Assembly (NCBI GenBank): GCA_001780895.1 | Contig: MFJJ01000057.1 | Location: forward strand, 5,666 to 11,209 | DNA: 5,544 bases | Direction: 5' to 3' | From: Candidatus Gottesmanbacteria bacterium RIFCSPHIGHO2_01_FULL_46_14 | GTDB lineage: Bacteria; Patescibacteriota; Microgenomatia; UBA10105; UBA927 | Part shown: positions 1 through 5,485 of the stretch, one piece after another | How positions within the stretch are numbered: position 1 is the first letter of the stretch | How the letters are laid out: each line of letters begins with the position of its first letter | Program-made: the position numbers and the translations under genes | Notes under the pieces: generated by a model | The model's input: only the letters and a program-made list of their open reading frames with translations | Database searches by the model: none | Told to the model about the DNA's origin: nothing

Positions 1-1187
1 ATGCTGACAAATTGCTGCAAACGCGGTTTGCTTTTTTTTCCCAGGCAGTCGCAACCTATCTTACCGTTGCTGCGATGCGAGGAGAGCGCTGGCCGATTAT
101 CCATGCTAATGACTGGCATACAGCACTTCTGCCTATGCTGCTTGGTGAATCACCAAAAGTTTTTTTCCGGACCAACGGCGATATTACGGGCTTGGAAACA
201 CTGCAAGCCAGCGAGGTTCATACCATCCTGACGATCCATAATCCGGTCTATCACGGCATCGTCAAGGCCAAACTCGCCAAACAAATTTTTCTCGATACCA
301 GACAATTTCATATTCTCAAAGACGGTGGGACGCCATACATCAATATGCTCCGGGAAGGCATTGAATATGCCGATGTTATGACGACGGTTTCTCCGACGTT
401 TGCCCGCGAAATGCTTCATGGTAATTACGGGCCTCACGTTACCGGTATGCTTGAGCGAAGGAAAGATAAAATTTTAGGTATTCTCAATGGAATAGATACG
501 ACGCTCTGGGATCCGCGCATCGACCCCAATTTGCCGCGCCGTTACAGTATTGCCTCCGTCGCCCGTGTTAAGCCATATATCAAGCGCCACCTCCAGCGGG
601 CATTGCGACTTCTGGAGAAAGATTCGCCGCTTTTTGGATTTATCGGGAGAATTGAGCAAAATCAAAAGGGGATTGATATTCTCTTGGGAGCCGTCGAGCC
701 GCTTCTTGCCGCCGGATCGATACAGCTGGCTATTTTGGGTACGGGAAACCCAAAACTCGTCAAAGCAATTCGTGCATTAACCAAAAAATACACAACCAGC
801 GTTGCCTTTACGCACACCTTTGATGAACGACTTGCCCGTAGGATGTACGCCGGGTGCGATGTCATGGTCGTGCCGTCGCGATTTGAACCGTGCGGTTTAA
901 TACAGATAATCGCCATGCGCTATGGTACCATCCCGCTCGTACGCAAAACCGGCGGGCTTGCTGATACGGTAACGGATGGGAAAACCGGATTTGTGTTTGG
1001 CCCCTATACCAAAACGGCGCTTCGGGGTGCAATCGAGCGGGCAATCAAACGGAAATACAACGATTCCGCAGGATGGAGCAAGATGGTCGTGCGCGTCATG
1101 CGGCAAGATCACTCCTGGACCAAAAGCGCGCGGGCGTACAAACGCCTCTATGAAAAATTGTCGCTGACTGTAGATGTGCTATCATAG
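1..1187 (+). CDS. glgA: Glycogen synthase (GT5), 5'-truncated by window edge
   Basis: This enzyme transfers glucose from ADP-glucose (or a related nucleotide sugar) to the non-reducing end of an alpha-1,4-glucan in the cytoplasm. The reading frame is open from base 3 and has no start in the window, so roughly the first 85-100 residues, including the N-terminal KxGGL loop, lie upstream. Counting from the codon at base 12, visible family motifs are HANDWHT (31-37), TIHNPVYHG (74-82), the hinge-proximal LNGID (158-162), a QKGID nucleotide-sugar loop (218-222), LGTGNP (242-247) and PSRFEPCGL (288-296), whose Glu292 matches the conserved catalytic-domain glutamate. KTGGLADTV (312-320) and a normal C-terminal helix follow. 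The spacing between Arg213 and Lys219 is one residue longer than in E. coli GlgA; from memory this resembles archaeal GT5 enzymes. The gene ends at TAG. Base composition is clearly richer in G+C than the accessory genes downstream, and it is the probable resident gene of the locus. Confidence 0.95.
   Translation, partial: ADKLLQTRFAFFSQAVATYLTVAAMRGERWPIIHANDWHTALLPMLLGESPKVFFRTNGDITGLETLQASEVHTILTIHNPVYHGIVKAKLAKQIFLDTRQFHILKDGGTPYINMLREGIEYADVMTTVSPTFAREMLHGNYGPHVTGMLERRKDKILGILNGIDTTLWDPRIDPNLPRRYSIASVARVKPYIKRHLQRALRLLEKDSPLFGFIGRIEQNQKGIDILLGAVEPLLAAGSIQLAILGTGNPKLVKAIRALTKKYTTSVAFTHTFDERLARRMYAGCDVMVVPSRFEPCGLIQIIAMRYGTIPLVRKTGGLADTVTDGKTGFVFGPYTKTALRGAIERAIKRKYNDSAGWSKMVVRVMRQDHSWTKSARAYKRLYEKLSLTVDVLS
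1158..1185 (+). promoter_or_regulatory. Extended -10 promoter inside the 3' end of glgA
   Basis: TTGTCG (1158-1163) and TATCAT (1180-1185) are separated by 16 bp, and TG at 1177-1178 gives an extended -10 (TGCTATCAT). Start of transcription would fall near 1192, about 9 nt before the ATG at 1201. The -35 matches the consensus at only 4 of 6 positions, so the call depends mainly on the extended -10. It would transcribe the small membrane ORF independently of glgA. Confidence 0.4.
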
Positions 1188-1200
1188 TTTTGTACCACCT

Positions 1201-1353
1201 ATGCACCGGTATCTCGTGTTTCTCTATTACTACTGCCTCATCGCCACGATCGGACTCTTTGTTTGGTCGATTGGTTTAGCACCAAATTCAAGCGGACTCC
1301 TCCTTGTCGTTTTCCTGGTACCTTTTTGCATCTATTTCCTAGTTGTAAATTAG
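1201..1353 (+). CDS. Small two-helix membrane protein, 50 aa, function unknown
   Basis: I do not recognise a family. The ORF encodes 50 residues and ends at TAG. Two hydrophobic segments are visible, about residues 4-26 and 32-49, separated by a short polar turn (APNSSG, 27-32). The only charged residue, apart from the C-terminal carboxylate, is Arg3, preceded by His2. This suggests a hairpin in the inner membrane with both ends cytoplasmic. A longer in-frame start exists at ATG 1174, which would give 59 residues and overlap the end of glgA by 14 nt. I prefer 1201 because an extended -10 promoter would start transcription near 1192, downstream of the 1174 ATG. Neither start has a Shine-Dalgarno sequence. 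No stop interrupts a composition that is strongly membrane-like, which argues for a real gene, but an ORF this short could be chance. Confidence 0.45.
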   Translation: MHRYLVFLYYYCLIATIGLFVWSIGLAPNSSGLLLVVFLVPFCIYFLVVN

Positions 1354-1378
1354 ATACAGAGCATTGACTAATCGGTAC

Positions 1379-1407
1379 TTGACATACAGAAAAGTCTATA
1401 CTATAAT
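1379..1407 (+). promoter_or_regulatory. Consensus sigma70-type promoter, leaderless start
   Basis: TTGACA (1379-1384) and TATAAT (1402-1407) are both perfect matches to the bacterial vegetative consensus, with an optimal 17-bp spacer. Transcription should begin near 1414, only about 3 nt before the ATG at 1417, so the mRNA would be effectively leaderless. A further TTGACT lies at 1364-1369. There is no Shine-Dalgarno sequence in front of the gene, which agrees with leaderless translation. Confidence 0.8.
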
Positions 1408-1416
1408 GTAGTTAAT

Positions 1417-2589
1417 ATGCTTATCAGACATTTAGATCAGGCACTTTGGGATCATTTTGAAAAATATAAAGAGATTTTAGTTTTACTTGGTGCCCGACAG
1501 GTAGGCAAAACTACTATTATTAAGCGTATTTTCCCAGAGGCAACATATTTAATAGTCGATAACGAGCCCATAAAGCATGCTCTTGAACGGTATGATCCCA
1601 CAGTGTACAGACAATTGTTAAACGCAGACAGCAAGTGGATAGTAATAGATGAAATTCAAAGATTAAGTGATCCGGGAAGAGCGGCCAAAATATTTTTCGA
1701 TCAACTACCACAATTCAAACTAATTATTACCGGATCGTCGGCTTTTAATATTAAAAACAAAGCCTCAGAAAGCCTTGCGGGAAGAAAGATCGATTATTAC
1801 CTTTATCCACTAACACTTAGTGAATATTTGGTGCAAAACGGACTTGAGAAAACCTTGTCTCTTTTGCCTATTGAAAAAATGTTAACAGGTGAAAAAGCCA
1901 AAGAAGTTATCCGCCCATATGACCATAAGGCAATATTAGATACCATCTTGGTATATGGTTTGTATCCGGCGATGCAAGCGCATCCAAGGGATTCGATTTA
2001 TCTAACAAATTTAATTGACAGCGTGGTATTTAAAGATTTGGTTGAGCTATCTCTTTTGGAAAATAAGTCAGCCGCACTTTCACTGCTAAAATTATTAGCA
2101 TATCAAATTGGATCTTTAGTAAATTATGCAGATCTTGCATCCAAATTGGGCATTGGAGCAAGAACAGTAAAAAGATATATAGAACTTTTTGAACAAAGTT
2201 TTATCATCTTTATTATTAAGCCATATTCATCGAGAAAAAGGGATGAAATATCTAAAATGCCCAAAGTATATTTTTATGATTTAGGCCTGAGGAACGCTTT
2301 GATAAATAACTTTGAACCTATCAGTAGCAGAGGGGATGCCGGCCAGATTTTTGAGAATTTTATTGTGTCTGAACTATTGAAATATAACTACTATGGAAAT
2401 TTTGGGTATAGCTTTAACTATTGGCGAACCAAGAGCGGTTCGGAAATAGATTTGGTGCTGAACAAACCAGGCCATAAAACAGTAGCTCTGGAGATAAAAA
2501 GTAAGTCACAACGGGTTAATCAAGCTTTCGTTTCCCGTTACCCTGACTCCAAAATGATAGTTATTTCCAGAAACAATTATTGGGCTTAG
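1417..2589 (+). CDS. AAA+ ATPase with C-terminal DUF4143 domain (copy 1)
   Basis: This is a predicted ATPase of the COG1373 type (AAA_14 plus DUF4143), 390 aa, cytoplasmic. The biochemical role of the family is not established. The P-loop is GARQVGKTT (25-33), Walker B is IVIDEIQ (75-81), and a sensor-like TGSSA lies at 105-109. The family signature ESLAGRK (118-124) follows. A winged-helix-like segment (about 229-264, containing ARTVKRYIELFEQ) leads to the C-terminal domain with YFYDLGLRN (285-293), FENF (312-315), YWRTKSGSEID (335-345) and EIK (359-361). Asp345, Glu359 and Lys361 fit a PD-(D/E)XK nuclease-like core with apparent catalytic residues intact. The ATG at 1417 gives the usual N-terminus (IRHL...) about 20 residues before the P-loop. 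The protein ends in NNYWA, about 13 residues shorter at the C-terminus than the paralogue downstream, so slight truncation is possible. DNA is AT-rich, unlike glgA, which suggests acquisition by transfer. Confidence 0.9.
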   Translation: MLIRHLDQALWDHFEKYKEILVLLGARQVGKTTIIKRIFPEATYLIVDNEPIKHALERYDPTVYRQLLNADSKWIVIDEIQRLSDPGRAAKIFFDQLPQFKLIITGSSAFNIKNKASESLAGRKIDYYLYPLTLSEYLVQNGLEKTLSLLPIEKMLTGEKAKEVIRPYDHKAILDTILVYGLYPAMQAHPRDSIYLTNLIDSVVFKDLVELSLLENKSAALSLLKLLAYQIGSLVNYADLASKLGIGARTVKRYIELFEQSFIIFIIKPYSSRKRDEISKMPKVYFYDLGLRNALINNFEPISSRGDAGQIFENFIVSELLKYNYYGNFGYSFNYWRTKSGSEIDLVLNKPGHKTVALEIKSKSQRVNQAFVSRYPDSKMIVISRNNYWA

Positions 2590-2775
2590 CGCTGTGGCCT
2601 ATCTGCATATCATCCGTATAATTACCTAATTCTGATGGATCTGTTTGATGAACCTGAAACCATGAGGTACGATATCCCGACAATAGCCAAATCCAAGACA
2701 GATTTTGAACTTATTAACGGATGGACTATCGACAAAAACAGTGCAAGATATCTCAATCGGGGAACAATCAAATAA
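2590..2775 (+). other. Unidentified open stretch, possible gene remnant
   Basis: Directly after the TAG of the first ATPase the same frame stays open for 61 codons. The translation looks protein-like rather than random (for example YHPYNYLILMDLFDEP near its start). An internal ATG at 2635 would give 46 aa, ending at TAA 2773-2775 just inside the edge of the repeat array. I recognise no domain, and no promoter or Shine-Dalgarno sequence is evident. It could be the damaged end of a gene broken by insertion of the repeat element, a small gene, or chance. Reading through as an extension of the ATPase is unlikely, since the result would be longer than the family norm. Confidence 0.2.
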
Positions 2776-2807
2776 CTATATCAATTTCGGCGCAACTGGA
2801 TCAATTC
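2774..2807 (+). repeat. Left copy of 20-bp-period direct repeat (2 units)
   Basis: The core TCAATT recurs at 2781 and 2801, exactly 20 bp apart. The block 2774-2795 matches 5421-5442 at 20 of 22 positions, and 2788-2807 matches 5455-5474 at 18 of 20. The left copy therefore equals the right copy with one 20-bp unit missing. It lies 6 bp upstream of the -35 of the second ATPase gene. Multiple short terminal repeats of this kind occur at the ends of IS21-family elements, where the transposase binds, but no transposase gene is here. Regulator-binding repeats upstream of a promoter are an alternative. Confidence 0.8.
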
Positions 2808-2812
2808 AAGAC

Positions 2813-2840
2813 TTGACTTTATGTTTAGAAGTACTAATAT
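2813..2840 (+). promoter_or_regulatory. Promoter of second ATPase gene, leaderless start
   Basis: TTGACT (2813-2818), 16-bp spacer, TAATAT (2835-2840). The predicted transcription start, 7 nt downstream, is the A of the ATG at 2847, so the message would be leaderless. The -10 is only a 4 of 6 match and the surrounding sequence is AT-rich, so alternatives one base either side are possible. No Shine-Dalgarno sequence precedes the start. Confidence 0.5.
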
Positions 2841-2846
2841 ATAACT

Positions 2847-4073
2847 ATGATTATAAAAAGGTCCGTTTTACCCATGTTAATGAAACACCTGGAAAACGAA
2901 GAAATATCGCTTTTAGTCGGCCCAAGACAATCCGGCAAAACCACATTGATGCTTGTGTTGATGGAAAAGCTCAAAGCTGAAGGGAAAAAGTACCTCTATC
3001 TTAATTTAGATGTCGAACGGGACCGTGTGTTTTTTATTTCTCAAGCTAAACTTCTGGAAAAAATTCGTTCCGAATTGGGCAGCAATAACGGGTATGTTTT
3101 TATAGATGAGATACAGAAGAAAGAAAATGCGGGAGTTTTCTTAAAAGGCATATATGATATGAGGCTTCCCTACAAATTTATCGTTACCGGTTCGGGCTCC
3201 ATCGAGCTGAAAGAGAACATATACGAATCTTTGGCGGGCAGGAAAAGAGTTTTTGAAATTTTCCCTTTGTCGTTTGAGGAATTTGTACATTTCAAGACAG
3301 CGTATCACTACGAAGGCAGACTGGAAGAATTTTTTAGTGTGAATGGCTCTTTTGGATTAGAGCTTCTGAATGAATACTTGCTGTTCGGCGGCTACCCGAA
3401 AGTCGTATTGAGAGAAACGTCTACAGAGAAACGGGCTGCCCTGGAAGACATTTACAAAAGCTTTGTAGAGAAAGATATACAAGTTCTTTTACGAATTGAA
3501 AAAAGTGAAGTGTTAACCGACCTGTTAAAAATTACCGGCAGTCAAAATGGTAGATTAACCAATTACCATGAATTATCAAATACCCTGAATATCTCTTTAC
3601 CGACCGTGAAAAAATATCTCTGGTATTTGGAAAAAACGTATATCATAGAAAAATCCGTTCCGTATTTTAGAAATGTAAGGAAAGAAATCACCAAGTCACC
3701 CATCTACTATTTTATCGATTTGGGACTCCGAAATTATCTTTTGGATATCCGTTCGTTTGATTCGATCGGGGATAAAGGGTTTTTGTTTCAAAATTTTGTC
3801 TTTAACGAGCTTAAAAAAAATATTCGTTCTACCGCAGAGTCCTTAAGATTTTGGAGAACAAAACAGGGAGCAGAAGTAGATATCGTCATCGATAGGTATC
3901 CGGCGCCCATTGGAATTGAAGTGAAATATGCACCCGGAGAGAAAGCCGGAATCGGCAGATCAATGCGAAGTTTTATCGGTAAATACGAATCTAAGGAATA
4001 TTTTGTTGTTTGTCTTTCAAAAGGAAAGATAAAAGAAATAATCCCTTATTACGGCATGTACAGAATAGCTTAA
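2847..4073 (+). CDS. AAA+ ATPase with C-terminal DUF4143 domain (copy 2)
   Basis: This is a paralogue of the ATPase at 1417-2589 with the same domain order, 408 aa. The P-loop is GPRQSGKTT (25-33), Walker B is VFIDEIQ (84-90), the sensor-like stretch is TGSGS (114-118), and the signature ESLAGRK spans 127-133. GGYPK (181-185) and FVEKD (206-210) are family positions in the linker. A winged-helix-like segment (about 237-268, including TVKKYLWYLEKTYIIEKS) precedes the DUF4143 part with YYFIDLGLRN (287-296), FQNFVFNEL (314-322), FWRTKQGAEVD (335-345) and IEVK (357-360). Asp345, Glu358 and Lys360 form a possible PD-(D/E)XK set. The two copies share motifs but differ over most of the length, so this is not a recent duplication. 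The start at 2847 fits the N-terminal length of the family and of the other copy. It has its own promoter, is bracketed with the AbiE pair by direct repeats, and ends in a terminator-like hairpin. Confidence 0.9.
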   Translation: MIIKRSVLPMLMKHLENEEISLLVGPRQSGKTTLMLVLMEKLKAEGKKYLYLNLDVERDRVFFISQAKLLEKIRSELGSNNGYVFIDEIQKKENAGVFLKGIYDMRLPYKFIVTGSGSIELKENIYESLAGRKRVFEIFPLSFEEFVHFKTAYHYEGRLEEFFSVNGSFGLELLNEYLLFGGYPKVVLRETSTEKRAALEDIYKSFVEKDIQVLLRIEKSEVLTDLLKITGSQNGRLTNYHELSNTLNISLPTVKKYLWYLEKTYIIEKSVPYFRNVRKEITKSPIYYFIDLGLRNYLLDIRSFDSIGDKGFLFQNFVFNELKKNIRSTAESLRFWRTKQGAEVDIVIDRYPAPIGIEVKYAPGEKAGIGRSMRSFIGKYESKEYFVVCLSKGKIKEIIPYYGMYRIA

Positions 4074-4083
4074 TTCTGTTTTT
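4060..4083 (+). terminator. Weak intrinsic terminator overlapping the stop codon
   Basis: ACAGAAT (4060-4066) and ATTCTGT (4073-4079) form a perfect 7-bp stem around a 6-nt loop, followed by a short T run to 4083. The stem starts within the last codons of the second ATPase gene and its loop covers most of the TAA stop. Being AT-rich it should be inefficient, so some read-through into abiEi is likely. Confidence 0.4.
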
Positions 4084-4099
4084 CCCTATTTTTGACTCC

Positions 4100-4129
4100 T
4101 TGACTATTTTGGGAACTGTGTGTTACAAA
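4100..4129 (+). promoter_or_regulatory. Promoter of the abiE operon
   Basis: TTGACT (4100-4105), 18-bp spacer, TACAAA (4124-4129), with TG at 4121-4122 giving an extended -10. A second TTGACT sits 8 bp upstream (4092-4097) and could act only with a longer spacer. Transcription would begin near 4136, about 3 nt before the ATG at 4139. The -10 lies inside the palindrome at 4121-4139. Confidence 0.5.
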
Positions 4130-4139
4130 TAATGTAACA
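4121..4139 (+). promoter_or_regulatory. Palindromic operator over -10 and start codon of abiEi
   Basis: TGTTACA (4121-4127) and TGTAACA (4133-4139) are exact reverse complements around a 5-nt AT spacer, giving a 19-bp dyad. It covers the candidate -10, the expected transcription start and the first base of the abiEi ATG. AbiEi antitoxins are known to repress their own operon by binding inverted repeats in the promoter, so this is the obvious candidate binding site. The symmetry is seen directly; the binding partner is inferred. Confidence 0.6.
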
Positions 4140-4711
4140 TGCAGTTCTTACCATACCTTTTAAACCTACCCCAAACCGTCTTTACTCTCAACGAGCTGGA
4201 ATTGCTATTCCCTCAAATCCCTGCACCTTTATTGCGCAAACGCGCCCATTATTTTGTCAAAACCAACAAGCTGTTACGTCCCAGGGCCGGAATATATACC
4301 AAGATCGAATTTGACTGGCTGGAGTTGGGCAATAAAATTTACTATCCATCATATATCAGCTTTCAAACGGTCCTTCAAAAGGCGGGCATGATATTTCAGC
4401 CCTACGAGACCATCTATGTAGCCTCTTATCTATCGCGCTCCCTTTCCATATCTGGTCAAATCTTCCATTACCGTAAACTAAAAAATGACATTCTTTTGAA
4501 TCATGAGGGCATCGTGCGGGAAAAAAATTATTCTATCGCCTCAAAAGAACGCGCTTTTCTGGATACCATCCTGTTTTACAAAAATTATCACATTGACAAT
4601 CTCAACCCTCTCAATTGGGAATTGGTAAATCAAATGGTCAAAATATACTCTAATAAAACGCTGGAGAAAAGAGTGCATGAATACTATAAAATATTTACAT
4701 CCAATGCTTAA
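4139..4711 (+). CDS. abiEi: AbiEi-type antitoxin and autorepressor
   Basis: This is the antitoxin of a type IV toxin-antitoxin (AbiE) system, 190 aa, cytoplasmic and DNA-binding. The N-terminal part (about 11-56) reads as a winged helix: FTLNELELLFP, then LLRKRAHYFVKTNKLLRPRAG and a short beta wing ending in IYTK. The second half carries SYISFQTVLQKAG (71-83), TIYVAS (91-96) and IASKERAFLDTI (133-144), a stretch typical of AbiEi-like proteins encoded beside nucleotidyltransferase toxins. In this family the antitoxin neutralises the toxin's effect without stable toxin binding and represses the operon through its winged helix. The start at 4139 has no Shine-Dalgarno sequence but follows an extended -10 by a few bases, implying a nearly leaderless mRNA. 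The 3' end overlaps abiEii, so the two are probably co-translated. Identification rests on motif appearance plus the neighbour. Confidence 0.85.
   Translation: MQFLPYLLNLPQTVFTLNELELLFPQIPAPLLRKRAHYFVKTNKLLRPRAGIYTKIEFDWLELGNKIYYPSYISFQTVLQKAGMIFQPYETIYVASYLSRSLSISGQIFHYRKLKNDILLNHEGIVREKNYSIASKERAFLDTILFYKNYHIDNLNPLNWELVNQMVKIYSNKTLEKRVHEYYKIFTSNA
4663..4666 (+). promoter_or_regulatory. Shine-Dalgarno for abiEii
   Basis: GGAG lies 10 nt before the ATG at 4677, inside abiEi. It is the only convincing ribosome-binding site in front of any gene here and is the reason to prefer 4677 over the in-frame ATG at 4704, which has none. An SD on the internal gene contrasts with the leaderless promoters of the first genes. 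Confidence 0.5.
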
Positions 4712-5405
4712 TCCAATCCTGCATAGAACCATCCTGATTCAGATTCTGAAAAAAATATATTCAAGCCCCATTTTGGGCCCAAACTTAGGTTTCAAGGGAG
4801 GAACAGCTGCTATGTTGTTTTATGGTCTTCCGCGTTTTTCAGTCGATCTGGATTTTGATTTGCTCAATCCGGATTTGGAGGACAAAATTTTGGTCGAAAT
4901 GCCCAAAATGTTACAAAAACTGGGAGATGTTCGCGAAGCCGCAAAGAAAAAATACACGTTATTGTTCATCGTGAGTTACGAAAAAGGCCAAAGACTCGTG
5001 AAGGTGGAAATTTCCCGAAGACCCATCCACAATAATTCGTTTGAAAAGAAAAGTTTCTTAGGTATACCCATGCTCGTGGTCAAACAATCCGATATGGTAG
5101 CCACCAAACTGGCGGCCCTACTGACCCGTAAAAAATTTGCTTCCCGGGATGTATTTGACGTTTGGTATTTTTTGGAAAAAAATTGGGAAATCAATGAAAG
5201 CGTTCTTTTGAAAGAAACGGGTCTATCCAAAAAACTTGCATTAATGAATGCCATAAAAATGGTAGAAAAAATTAATCCAGAGTTATTCATGCCGGGCTTA
5301 GGTGAATTGATCGACAACAAAACTAAATTTTGGATCAAAAACCATCTCAAGGAGGAAGTGCTTTTCCTCTTGAGGGTTTCCCAAGACACAGCGGCGGCTC
5401 CATAA
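4677..5405 (+). CDS. abiEii: AbiEii-type nucleotidyltransferase toxin
   Basis: This is the toxin of the AbiE system, a DNA polymerase beta-like nucleotidyltransferase (DUF1814/AbiEii), 242 aa. FKGGTAAMLFYG (39-50) followed by LPRFSVDLDFD (51-61) supplies the GG motif and the two metal-binding aspartates Asp57 and Asp59. KVEIS (109-113) offers Glu111 as the third acidic residue. KLAALLTR (144-151) and SRDVFDVWYFL (156-166) match the second conserved block with its Lys144, Arg157, Asp158 and Asp161. All signature residues are present, so the enzyme looks active. AbiEii binds GTP, and related mycobacterial MenT toxins add nucleotides to tRNA 3' ends; whether this one acts on tRNA is unknown. The start overlaps abiEi by 35 nt; the alternative ATG at 4704 would overlap by 8 nt. 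The tail after FLLRVSQ is a short, GC-rich DTAAAP that may be a junction with flanking DNA. Confidence 0.92.
   Translation: MNTIKYLHPMLNPILHRTILIQILKKIYSSPILGPNLGFKGGTAAMLFYGLPRFSVDLDFDLLNPDLEDKILVEMPKMLQKLGDVREAAKKKYTLLFIVSYEKGQRLVKVEISRRPIHNNSFEKKSFLGIPMLVVKQSDMVATKLAALLTRKKFASRDVFDVWYFLEKNWEINESVLLKETGLSKKLALMNAIKMVEKINPELFMPGLGELIDNKTKFWIKNHLKEEVLFLLRVSQDTAAAP
5346..5374 (+). repeat. Inverted repeat in the 3' end of abiEii
   Basis: CTCAAGGAGGAA (5346-5357) and TTCCTCTTGAG (5364-5374) can pair over 11 bp with a single bulged G around a 6-nt loop. No T run follows (the next bases are GGTTTCCC), so it is not a standard intrinsic terminator. It could stabilise the mRNA 3' end or be a by-product of the protein sequence KEEVLFLL. 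Confidence 0.35.
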
Positions 5406-5420
5406 ATCTCTTGCCGACAA

Positions 5421-5479
5421 AACTATATCAATTCCGACGCAAACACATCAATTCCGACGCAACTGGGTCAATTCCGCCG
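5421..5479 (+). repeat. Right copy of 20-bp-period direct repeat (3 units)
   Basis: TCAATTCCG begins at 5428, 5448 and 5468, a strict 20-bp period. The first two cores extend identically as TCAATTCCGACGC. It is in the same orientation as the copy at 2774-2807 and has one more unit. The 15 bases after abiEii (5406-5420) hold nothing recognisable. If these are IS21-like ends, the element might terminate in the TGACA at 5487-5491 (TG...CA rule), but this is inference. Confidence 0.8.
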
Positions 5480-5485
5480 GACCCC

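Noticed and set aside
150..437. 95-aa ORF on the minus strand opposite glgA
   Set aside because: It is antisense to conserved GlgA motifs (TIHNPVYHG and neighbours) and shows no start signal or domain.
1400..1412. ACTA...TAGT dyad over the -10 of the first ATPase as an operator
   Set aside because: The arms are only 4 bp and largely made by the -10 consensus itself.
2584..2640. Frameshift that would extend the first ATPase to the length of its paralogue
   Set aside because: Neither shifted frame after NNYW gives a convincing DUF4143 C-terminus (they stop within about 15 codons), so a frameshift cannot be supported from the sequence.
2840..2855. TATAA...TTATA dyad over the start of the second ATPase, as an operator like that of abiEi
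   Set aside because: It is a 5-bp palindrome made only of A and T in AT-rich sequence, easily expected by chance.
2705..2980. 91-aa + strand ORF crossing the repeat and the start of the second ATPase
   Set aside because: It overlaps the P-loop coding region of the ATPase in another frame and runs through the repeat; the translation has no domain character.
4976..5389. 137-aa ORF on the minus strand opposite abiEii
   Set aside because: It lies wholly inside abiEii, whose motifs are clear, and its translation is Ser/Phe-rich with no recognisable domain, as expected of a reverse-strand shadow.
5428..5479. CRISPR array
   Set aside because: The units follow each other at a 20-bp period with no room for unique spacers, and no cas gene is present.
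5421..5479. Iterons of a replication origin
   Set aside because: There are only three units here and two in the other copy, with no replication initiator gene or AT-rich melting region; a mobile-element end or regulator site fits better.
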